DNA from: Sinomonas atrocyanea
GTDB lineage: Bacteria; Actinomycetota; Actinomycetes; Actinomycetales; Micrococcaceae
DNA length: 64,000 bases
NCBI RefSeq assembly: GCF_030812675.1
Contig: NZ_JAUSTE010000002.1
Span: forward strand, 372,001 to 436,000
Reading direction: 5' to 3'
The notes under the pieces: generated by a model
What the model saw: only the letters and a program-made list of their open reading frames with translations
Told to the model about the DNA's origin: nothing
The model's database searches: none
In this document: piece after piece, positions 18,064 to 24,776 of the stretch
Position numbering within the stretch: the stretch's first letter is position 1
How the letters are laid out: each line of letters starts with the position of its first letter
Position numbers and translations under genes: made by a program

Positions 18064-18741
18064 ATGACGTCCGAGGGGGTCCTGCAGAGCCTGCGCCGCG
18101 CCGCGGGGAACACGAAGCACGCCGAGACGAGCTCGTGGGTCGCCGCGCAGCTGCGCCAGGCGATCGCCGACGGCCGCCTCGCCCCCGGCGCCAAGCTCGC
18201 CGAGGAGGAGCTGCGGGAGGCCCTGGGGGTCTCCCGCAACACCCTGCGAGAGGCCTTCGCGACCCTGACCACCGAGCGGGTCGTGACGCGCATCCCCAAC
18301 CGGGGCGTGTTCGTCTCGCACCCCACGGCGGAGGACATCCGGGAGATCTACCGGGTCCGGCGGCTCGTCGAGCCCGGGGCCCTGCTGTGGTCGCCGGCGC
18401 AGCCCACGGACGGGCTGGCCGGCGTCGTCCGCACCGCCCGGGCCGCGGCTGCGGTCGGGGACGTGCCGGCCATGGCCGGCGCGAACCAGGAGTTCCACCG
18501 GGGCATCGTCGCGAGGGCCGGCAGCGAGCGGCTGAGTGCGCTCATGGAGCAGGTCCTGGCCGAGATGCGCCTCGTGTTCGCCACGATGGGCGCCGACCCG
18601 CGCTTCCATGAGCCGTACGTCGAGGAGAACGCCAAGATCCTCGGCCTCCTCGAGGCGGGCCGGAACGCGGCGGCGGCGGAGGCCATGGCTCAGTACCTCG
18701 ACCGGGCCGAGCACCAGCTCCTCGAGGCAATCGCCAGCTGA
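18064..18741 (+). CDS. GntR family transcriptional regulator (FCD domain)
   Basis: A 225-residue repressor-type regulator. The N-terminal winged helix-turn-helix (ALGVSRNTLREAFATLTTERVV, about residues 57-78) is followed by an all-helical FCD ligand-binding domain with the metal-binding pattern (REIYRVRRLVEP; NQEFHRGIVARAG). It sits between the two halves of the 5-oxoproline locus, whose promoters share the palindrome TTGTTNAACAA. It is therefore the likely local regulator, with 5-oxoproline or a related metabolite as ligand; that part is inference. Confidence 0.88.
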   Translation: MTSEGVLQSLRRAAGNTKHAETSSWVAAQLRQAIADGRLAPGAKLAEEELREALGVSRNTLREAFATLTTERVVTRIPNRGVFVSHPTAEDIREIYRVRRLVEPGALLWSPAQPTDGLAGVVRTARAAAAVGDVPAMAGANQEFHRGIVARAGSERLSALMEQVLAEMRLVFATMGADPRFHEPYVEENAKILGLLEAGRNAAAAEAMAQYLDRAEHQLLEAIAS

Positions 18742-18768
18742 ACGCCCCTCCCCCTCCTCCCCTCCCAT

Positions 18769-18917
18769 CTGGGAGTCACCTCCTGGGAGTCACATCCCGG
18801 GGTGCGCCCGGTCTGGGAGTCACCTCCCGTGGGCGACCCACAAGAGGTGACCTCCAGAAGGTGGCCCTCAGGAGGCGCCCCTCAGAAGGTGGCCCTCAGA
18901 AGGCGCCCCCCAGAAGG
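18769..18917. repeat. inverted clusters of 14-bp repeats (SD-like repeat locus 2)
   Basis: After gntR, units of CTGGGAGTCACCTC type start at 18769, 18783 and 18813. They face an opposing run of AGAAGGTGGCCCTC / AGGAGGCGCCCCTC type units starting at 18843, 18856, 18870, 18884 and 18898, with a final partial at 18912. The opposing clusters could pair into a long imperfect hairpin in the 3' region of gntR. Spacing inside each run is 14 bp almost throughout. Confidence 0.8.
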
Positions 18918-18964
18918 ATTGTTCAACAAACCCCTTGATTGATTGTTGAACAACCCGATATGCT
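18917..18964 (+). promoter_or_regulatory. promoter of DUF969-DUF979 operon with two GntR-type operators
   Basis: Operator 1, GATTGTTCAACAAAC (18917-18931), lies just before a -35-like TTGATT (18935-18940). Operator 2, GATTGTTGAACAACC (18941-18955), fills the 18-bp spacer before the -10-like TATGCT (18959-18964). Occupancy of operator 2 would block RNA polymerase directly. The centre-to-centre distance of 24 bp puts the two on similar but not identical faces of the helix. Confidence 0.72.
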
Positions 18965-19041
18965 CTAGCTCACAGCGCCGCGGCGCGCACTCACCGGGGC
19001 CTTGTCGAAGGGCTCGTGCACTCCCACCGGAATGGACCATC

Positions 19042-19779
19042 ATGCTTGTACTCATCGGGGTACTCCTGGTCATCGTTGGCTTTGCCATCCGAATGAACCC
19101 CCTCGTCGTCGTCACCGTGTCGGGCATCGTCACGGCGCTCCTCGGCGGCCTCAACCCCCTCCAGATCCTGGACGCCTTCGGCTCCGGCTTCGCCAGCAGC
19201 CGCTCGGTGACGATCTTCGCGGCAGTGCTGCCCGTGATCGGCATCATCGAGTACTCCGGCCTCCAGGAGCAGGCCAAGAACCTCATCGGCAAGCTCGCCA
19301 AGCTCACCGCGGGCCGCGTGCTCCTCGCCTACCTCGCGATCCGCCAGCTCACCGCCGCGGTGGGCCTGACCACCGTGGGCGGCCACGCGCAGACCGTGCG
19401 CCCGCTCGTGTTCCCCATGGCCGAGGGCGCGGCGATGCGCCGCTACGGCCACGTGCCGGAGAAGGTCAAGGAGAAGATCAAGGGCCACTCGGCCGCCGCG
19501 GACAACGTGGGCGTGTTCTTCGGCGAGGACGTCTTCGTCGCGGTCGGCTCGATCCTGCTCATCACCACCTTCGTCGACACCACCTACCACCTGCACCTCG
19601 AGCCGCTCCAGCTCGCCCTCTGGGCCATCCCGACGGCGATCGCGGCCTTCCTCATCCACGGCTTCCGGCTGCTGCGCCTCGACCGGGCGCTCGACCGCGA
19701 GTACGCCGGCACCACCGGCGACGACGCGGACAGCACCTCCGCCGTCGACGCCACCACCGAGCTGGGAGACGCCAAGTGA
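19042..19779 (+). CDS. DUF969 membrane protein, probable 5-oxoproline uptake subunit
   Basis: A 245-residue integral membrane protein of the DUF969 family, with about six hydrophobic segments and the conserved region LTAAVGLTTVGGHAQTVRPL followed by GVFFGEDVFVAVGSILL. DUF969 and DUF979 genes travel together and are often beside pxpABC, so the pair is thought to form a 5-oxoproline (or related acid) transporter. Here the operon has the same operator as pxpA, which supports that. The charged tail (about residues 215-245) is cytoplasmic or disordered. Its stop overlaps the DUF979 GTG (GTGA). Confidence 0.82.
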   Translation: MLVLIGVLLVIVGFAIRMNPLVVVTVSGIVTALLGGLNPLQILDAFGSGFASSRSVTIFAAVLPVIGIIEYSGLQEQAKNLIGKLAKLTAGRVLLAYLAIRQLTAAVGLTTVGGHAQTVRPLVFPMAEGAAMRRYGHVPEKVKEKIKGHSAAADNVGVFFGEDVFVAVGSILLITTFVDTTYHLHLEPLQLALWAIPTAIAAFLIHGFRLLRLDRALDREYAGTTGDDADSTSAVDATTELGDAK

Positions 19780-20744
19780 TCAACGTCGAAGCCGTCTACT
19801 GGCTCATCGGGGCCCTCTTCATCGCGTGGGCATCGCTGATCGCCCGGGACGAGAACCATCCACACCGCGTGGGCGCCTCGTCCTTCTGGGGCCTGCTCGG
19901 CCTCTGCTTCTTCTACGGCACGTGGGTCACCGCCGGCACTGCCCCGGCGTGGGTCCTCGGCGTGGCTGTCCTGGTCCTCGTGGCCCTCGCCGCCACCGGG
20001 CGCCTCAAGCACGGCCGGGCCCAGACCTCCAGCCCGGCCGAGCGGGTGCAGTCCGCCGCGAAGTTCGGCAATCGGCTCTTCATCCCGGCCCTCGCCATCC
20101 CGGTCGTGACGGTCATCCTCGTCCTCGCGGCGCCCGTCCTGACCGTCGGCAAGACGCCGATCCTGGACCCCAAGAACACGACGCTCGTGGCACTGGCCAT
20201 CGGCGCGATCGTGGCGGCCGTCCTCGCCGTCGTGCTTCTGAAGCCGAAGAACAAGCTGAACCCGATCATCGAGAGCCGCCGCATCCTCGAGTCGATCGGC
20301 TGGGCCGCGCTCCTGCCGCAGATGCTCTCCACCCTCGGCATCCTCTTCACCAAGGCCGGCGTGGGCACCGCCGTCGGCACGCTCGCGACAGCCGTGATGC
20401 CCAAGGGCTCGCTCATCGCCGGCGTGATCGTCTACTGCCTCGGCATGTTCATCTTCACCATCCTGATGGGCAACGGCTTCGCGGCGTTCCCGATCATGAC
20501 GGCCGCGATCGGCTGGCCGGTCCTCGTCCAGCAGTTCCACGGCAACCCGGCGATCGTCTTCGCGATCGGCATGCTCGCGGGCTTCTGCGGGACCCTGTGC
20601 ACCCCGATGGCCGCCAACTTCAACCTCGTCCCCTCCGCGCTGCTCGAGATGAAGAACAAGTACGGCGTGATCACCGCCCAGGTCGGGACCGCGATCCCGC
20701 TGCTCGTGGTCAACACCGCCCTCATGTACTTCCTCGCGTTCTAG
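19776..20744 (+). CDS. DUF979 membrane protein, partner of DUF969
   Basis: A 322-residue polytopic membrane protein (about nine helices) of the DUF979 family. The conserved part includes ILFTKAGVGTAVGTLAT, GNGFAAFPIMTAAIGWP and GTLCTPMAANFNLVPSALLE, reminiscent of the re-entrant substrate loops of ion-transporter-superfamily carriers. Start GTG at 19776, overlapping the DUF969 stop, so the two are translationally coupled and probably made in equal amounts. Role inferred from context: uptake of 5-oxoproline for PxpABC. Confidence 0.82.
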   Translation: MINVEAVYWLIGALFIAWASLIARDENHPHRVGASSFWGLLGLCFFYGTWVTAGTAPAWVLGVAVLVLVALAATGRLKHGRAQTSSPAERVQSAAKFGNRLFIPALAIPVVTVILVLAAPVLTVGKTPILDPKNTTLVALAIGAIVAAVLAVVLLKPKNKLNPIIESRRILESIGWAALLPQMLSTLGILFTKAGVGTAVGTLATAVMPKGSLIAGVIVYCLGMFIFTILMGNGFAAFPIMTAAIGWPVLVQQFHGNPAIVFAIGMLAGFCGTLCTPMAANFNLVPSALLEMKNKYGVITAQVGTAIPLLVVNTALMYFLAF

Positions 20745-20764
20745 GCGCACCCCGAAAGGACCCC

Positions 20765-21829
20765 ATGGACCACGAGCCCTTCCCCTCGGCCACGTTCCCC
20801 GACGCTGCACGGCGGTGCGCCGAGATCGTCCTGGACAACCTGGGCCGCCCCTACCCGTACGCGGCGCACCATGTGCGGCGCTCGGCCGAGGACACCGCCA
20901 TGCCGCACGAGCTGCACCCGGCGTTCGGCACGTCCTTCGACTGGCACTCGTGCGTGCACATGCACTGGCTCGGGGTGAGCGTGCTGGACTCCGGCGCGCT
21001 CCCCGAGGAGACCGCCGCCGAGCTCCGCGCCGCCCTCGGCGAGAACCTCACCGCGGAGAAGCTCGCGGTCGAGGCCGCCTACCTGGCTGCGAACCCCTCG
21101 TGGGAGCGGCCGTACGGGTGGGCGTGGCTCGTGCGCCTCGCCGCGGCCTGCTCCGGCTCGGACGACGCCGGGCTGCGCGGCTGGGGCGAGAACCTCGCCG
21201 GCTGCGTGGACACGGTCGCGGAGCTCGCCACCGCGTGGCTCGGCACCGCCGAGTACCCCGTCCGGCACGGCCTCCACACGAACTCCGCGTTCGGCCTCGC
21301 GTGGATGGTCGACGCCTTCCGGTCGCTGGGCCGCGCCGACGCGGCCCGGGCCTGCGAGGCCGCCGCCCGCCGCTGGTTCGCCGACGACGCCGGCTGGGCC
21401 ACCGAATGGGAGCTGTCCGGACAGGACTTCCTCTCCGCGGGACTGTCCGAGGCGGACCTCATGGCCCGCGTCCTGGCCCCCGGGGAGTTCGCCGCGTGGC
21501 TGGGCTGGTTCCTCCCCGACCTCGGCGCCGGCTCGCGCATGCTCGCGCCCGTCGGAGTGGCCGACGAGACCGACGGCTACATGGTCCACCTGCACGGCCT
21601 GAACCTGAGCCGGGCGGGGCAGCTCGCCCGCATCGTCGCAGCCCTCCGGGACGCGCACGACGCCGCGGGCTCGCCGGAGCCGGTGCTCGCCGCCGCGGTG
21701 CAGCCCCTCTTCGCCGCGGGGCTCAGGGGGCTGGACAGCGGGGACTTCATGTCCACCCACTGGCTCGCGAGCTTCGCCTGGGACGCGGCCGAGTCGATCG
21801 AGGCGCTCGGAGAGCACGAGCCCGCCTGA
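20765..21829 (+). CDS. DUF2891 family protein
   Basis: A 354-residue soluble protein of the DUF2891 family, recognised by RPYPYAAHHVRRS, HPAFGTSFDWHSCVHMHW and FMSTHWLASFA. It has many conserved His/Trp/Asp residues and the look of an alpha/alpha-barrel enzyme or hydrolase, but no activity is established to my knowledge. It lies 20 bp after DUF979 in the same operon, which makes a part in 5-oxoproline or pyroglutamyl-compound metabolism likely. A pyroglutamyl peptidase is not present nearby, so it could fill that kind of role; this is speculative. A GCACGACGCCG motif encodes part of RDAHDAAGSPEP near the C-terminus. Confidence 0.78.
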   Translation: MDHEPFPSATFPDAARRCAEIVLDNLGRPYPYAAHHVRRSAEDTAMPHELHPAFGTSFDWHSCVHMHWLGVSVLDSGALPEETAAELRAALGENLTAEKLAVEAAYLAANPSWERPYGWAWLVRLAAACSGSDDAGLRGWGENLAGCVDTVAELATAWLGTAEYPVRHGLHTNSAFGLAWMVDAFRSLGRADAARACEAAARRWFADDAGWATEWELSGQDFLSAGLSEADLMARVLAPGEFAAWLGWFLPDLGAGSRMLAPVGVADETDGYMVHLHGLNLSRAGQLARIVAALRDAHDAAGSPEPVLAAAVQPLFAAGLRGLDSGDFMSTHWLASFAWDAAESIEALGEHEPA

Positions 21830-21928
21830 CTTGCTGCTGTGCCGTGCGGCGCCTGCGCGCGTCCGCAGGGACGGCCGGCGCCGCGTGGTCGCGGCGGCGG
21901 GGCTCCTCGTGCTCGTTGTCCGCCGCCG

Positions 21929-21946
21929 GTCCGGGTGAACCCGGAC
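21929..21946. terminator. hairpin after the DUF2891 operon
   Basis: A perfect inverted repeat GTCCGGGT-GA-ACCCGGAC, 100 bp downstream of the DUF2891 stop and before the glutathione peroxidase gene. No T-run follows, so termination is only possible. Confidence 0.35.
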
Positions 21947-21987
21947 GCGCGGATGTTCGTTCTCCCCACGGGAGAGGGAGGATGAGG

Positions 21988-22479
21988 ATGGGACTGGACG
22001 GCATCGAGGTCACCCTGCTGGACGGGAGGACCACGACGTTCGGCGAGTGGGCGGGCAAGGTCCGGCTCGTGGTCAACGTGGCGAGCCGGTGCGGGCTCGC
22101 CCCGCAGTACGAGCAGCTCGAGGAGCTCCAGCGGCGGTACGGCGCCCGCGGCTTCACGGTGCTCGGCGTGCCGAGCAACCAGTTCCTGCAGGAGTACCGG
22201 GACGCGGACAGGATCGCGGCGTACTGCTCGGCCACGTGGGGCGTGACCTTCCCGATGCTGGCCACGGCCTGGGTGAACGGCCGCGGCCAGCACCCGCTCT
22301 ACCGCGAGCTGACCAAGGCGCCGGACGCCGCCGGACGCGCCGGCCGGGTGCGGTGGAACTTCGAGAAGTTCCTCGTGCTCCCCGACGGCACGGTGCACCG
22401 CTTCCGCCCGCAGACCCGGCCCGACGACCCGGCCGTCGTGGCCCTGATCGAGGGCGCGCTGGCCGGGACCGTGGCCTGA
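21988..22479 (+). CDS. glutathione peroxidase family thiol peroxidase
   Basis: A 163-residue cytoplasmic peroxidase of the Cys-type GPx family. The peroxidatic Cys is in NVASRCGLAPQYEQL (coded TGC, so not selenocysteine). The catalytic Gln lies in PSNQFLQ and the Trp-Asn pair in RWNFEKFL. Actinobacteria lack glutathione, so the reductant is probably thioredoxin or mycothiol-linked. The ATG at 21988 has GGAGG 6 bp ahead; the ATG at 21982 directly abuts it and is less likely. A single-gene unit. Confidence 0.9.
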   Translation: MGLDGIEVTLLDGRTTTFGEWAGKVRLVVNVASRCGLAPQYEQLEELQRRYGARGFTVLGVPSNQFLQEYRDADRIAAYCSATWGVTFPMLATAWVNGRGQHPLYRELTKAPDAAGRAGRVRWNFEKFLVLPDGTVHRFRPQTRPDDPAVVALIEGALAGTVA

Positions 22480-22487
22480 GCCGGAGC

Positions 22488-23612
22488 TCACTTCGGCTGG
22501 CGCGGCTGTCCCGGCTTGGGGCGCCGAGGCGGTATCGGCTGTGACGGCCATCTCCGGGGGCCGGTCCACATGGCCGGCGGAGCGTCGAGCTCCCGGCACA
22601 GCGCGAGCGCCGTGCGGTCGTAGTTCTGCCGCCATCCCACGAAGTGCGGCCACGCGTCCTCGTCGGTCTCGGTCACGGGATAGCCGACCGAGCGGAGGGA
22701 CTCGGCGGCGCGGGCGAAGTCGTCGAACGTGATCGAGATCGGCGTCGGATCGACGGAGATCTCGGCGAGGTCGGGGACGGTCAGCTTCATGGCCCTCGCC
22801 ATGTCGGCGAGGGTCTCGAAGCCCATGCGGAGCATGAGCCGCGCGGTGATCTTCGGGTCTGCGCCGGGTGCGAGGGCGAGGTGGAGGGCGGCGGCATCCA
22901 TCACGGCGATCAGGGACGTGAGCCAGTGGGAGTAGGTCCTCGGCGACCGCAGGCGGAGCAGTCCGGTGTAGGTGGTGTGCGATTCGGCGACCTCGGCGGT
23001 CCACCGTTCCCACCGCACGAAGAGGTCGCCCAGGACGGGTCCGGAGTCGCCCCCGCCCGTGCCCCAGTGGGTGCGCACAAGGATCTCGGGCCCCCAGGCG
23101 GGGGTCCCCGCCCGGGCGACGAGGAGGGTGACCTCGGTCTCGCGCCGGTTGAAGGCGGCGTAGACGGTCGGCAGGTAGCCGACCTGGAGGCCGATCACCG
23201 CGATGCCCGCGAAGCCGGCGAGATAGGCGGCGAACTGGCCGCCCCCGCCGTGCGGGACCGCGAAGCCGAGGGTGAAGAGGGAAGACCCGGCATCCTCGAG
23301 AGCAGCGCCGAGGTCGTCGGTGTCCGGCAGCATCACGAGGGCGAAGCCGAGCACGAGCAGCGCCATCCAGACGGCCAGCCGCGCGACTAGGGTCAGCGGG
23401 GACTGCCAGCCGAGGATCCGGTCGCGCCGGCGGTAGGACCTCACGCCGCGGAGTGCCAGCAGGAAGGCCCTGTCGAGCAGGGCGTCGAGCGCCCCGGTCA
23501 CCCACGAGTCGACGCGCCTCGGAACCACCAGCGCTCCGACGATGCTCATCGACGTCCCGACAATCAGGCAGACGCCCGCCGCGAACCCTGCCCAGACCAG
23601 CGCGTCGTGCAC
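22488..23612 (-). CDS. membrane protein resembling a two-TM ion channel
   Basis: A 374-residue protein with an N-terminal helix (about 5-28), a second helix (about 78-98), a short pore-like hydrophobic segment SSLFTLGFAVPHGGGG (about 110-125) and a third helix (about 128-150), then about 220 cytoplasmic residues with no known domain. The order helix-pore loop-helix and TLGF resemble the TVGYG filter of K+ channels, but the second Gly of the filter is replaced. It could be a diverged channel or a sensor built on that fold. The Pro/Arg-rich C-terminus looks disordered. Function not established. Confidence 0.6.
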   Translation of the reverse strand: MHDALVWAGFAAGVCLIVGTSMSIVGALVVPRRVDSWVTGALDALLDRAFLLALRGVRSYRRRDRILGWQSPLTLVARLAVWMALLVLGFALVMLPDTDDLGAALEDAGSSLFTLGFAVPHGGGGQFAAYLAGFAGIAVIGLQVGYLPTVYAAFNRRETEVTLLVARAGTPAWGPEILVRTHWGTGGGDSGPVLGDLFVRWERWTAEVAESHTTYTGLLRLRSPRTYSHWLTSLIAVMDAAALHLALAPGADPKITARLMLRMGFETLADMARAMKLTVPDLAEISVDPTPISITFDDFARAAESLRSVGYPVTETDEDAWPHFVGWRQNYDRTALALCRELDAPPAMWTGPRRWPSQPIPPRRPKPGQPRQPK

Positions 23613-23620
23613 GGGGCGTC

Positions 23621-24664
23621 CTAGCCGATGTCGAGGAGGACCTTGCCCACGGCACCGGCTTCGACGGCGTCGTGCGCGGCGGCGGTCTCCGCGAGGGGGA
23701 ACCGCGTGAGCGGCAGTCCGTGCTCCTCGCCGACCCGCAGCGCACCGTCGGCGAGGGCGGCGCCGACGGCGGCGACGGCGTCGTGCTTCTGCCCCTCCGA
23801 GACGGTGTAGGTGAGGATGAACTGCAGGCGCGCGTTCTTGCCCATGGCACCGCGGACGGGGACCGAGACGGCCTCGTCCCCCGTGCCGGCGTAGATGGCG
23901 ACGGTGCCGCCGAGGGCGAGGGCATCGAGGTCCGCGGCGATGTTCGCGGCGGCGTTGACGTCCACGATCACGTCCGCGCCGCCGGGGGCCACGCGCCGCA
24001 CCTCGGCGGCGACGTCCTGCTCGCGGTAGTTGAGGACGACGCCGGCCCCCGCCGCCCGGGCGAGCGCCGCCTTCTCGTCGCTGCTCACCGTGGCGACGAC
24101 CTGGGCCCCGGCCCAGCGCGCGAGCTGGATCGCGGCGTGGCCGACGGCCCCCGCGCCGCCGGTGACGAGGACCGTCCTGCCCGCGAGGGCGCCGGGGGCG
24201 AGCCGGGAGGGGCCGTGCTCGCTCGCCGTGAGCGCGCGGTGGGCGGTGAGGGCAGGGATGCCGAGGCAGGCGCCCGTCTCGAAGGACTCGGCGTCCGGCA
24301 GCGGCTGGGCGTGCGCGGCGGGGACGTTGACGTACTCCTGCGCGGTGCCCTCGGCGCCGCCGTAGGCGACGTCCCAGAGCCAGACCCGCTGCCCCGGTTC
24401 GAGGTCCGAGACGCCCGGCCCGACGGCGTCGACCGTCCCCGCCGCGTCCTGGCCCGGCACGTGCCAGCCGTCGAGGGCGCCGGGGTACGTGCCGCCTGCG
24501 CGCGCCTTCCAGTCGGTCGGGTTCACCCCGGCGAGGGCGATCCGCACGCGGATCTGGCCCTCGCCGGGCTCGGTGAGCTCGCGCTCGCGCAGGGTCAGGA
24601 CGGAGGAGGGGCCGGTCGCGTTGTACTGGACCGCGCGGTAGGTGGTGCTGTCGTTCTCAGCCAT
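23621..24664 (-). CDS. NADPH:quinone oxidoreductase, zinc-free MDR family
   Basis: A 347-residue medium-chain dehydrogenase/reductase. It has the N-terminal GroES-like fold (HVPGQDAAGTVDAVGPGVSDLEPG) and the NADP-binding VLVTGGAGAVGHAAIQLARWAGA. The Cys/His zinc ligands of alcohol dehydrogenases are absent, as in QOR/zeta-crystallin. Such enzymes reduce quinones or other alpha,beta-unsaturated carbonyls with NADPH. Start ATG at 24664 (AGGA about 7 bp upstream); an in-frame ATG at 24682 is less well placed. It follows the channel-like gene's start by 8 bp, so the two are probably one transcript. Confidence 0.87.
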   Translation of the reverse strand: MAENDSTTYRAVQYNATGPSSVLTLRERELTEPGEGQIRVRIALAGVNPTDWKARAGGTYPGALDGWHVPGQDAAGTVDAVGPGVSDLEPGQRVWLWDVAYGGAEGTAQEYVNVPAAHAQPLPDAESFETGACLGIPALTAHRALTASEHGPSRLAPGALAGRTVLVTGGAGAVGHAAIQLARWAGAQVVATVSSDEKAALARAAGAGVVLNYREQDVAAEVRRVAPGGADVIVDVNAAANIAADLDALALGGTVAIYAGTGDEAVSVPVRGAMGKNARLQFILTYTVSEGQKHDAVAAVGAALADGALRVGEEHGLPLTRFPLAETAAAHDAVEAGAVGKVLLDIG

Positions 24665-24707
24665 GGGCCCATCCTGCCCCATGCCCCGGCGGCACCCCAC
24701 CCCCCAG

Positions 24708-24768
24708 CCGTCTGGAGGTCACCTCCTGAAGGTCACCTCCTGAAGGTCACCTCCTGAAGGTCAGACGG
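24708..24768. repeat. 14-bp tandem array (SD-like repeat locus 3)
   Basis: Three full and one partial copies of CTGAAGGTCACCTC type units start at 24712, 24726, 24740 and 24754 and are bracketed by the 7-bp inverted repeat CCGTCTG / CAGACGG. It lies between the murA-like gene and the oxidoreductase, both on the minus strand. In their mRNA the unit reads AGGAGGTGACC. Confidence 0.85.
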
Positions 24769-24776
24769 GGGCGGGG

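Noticed and set aside
22048-22110. Selenocysteine in the glutathione peroxidase
   Set aside because: The active-site codon is TGC (Cys), not TGA.
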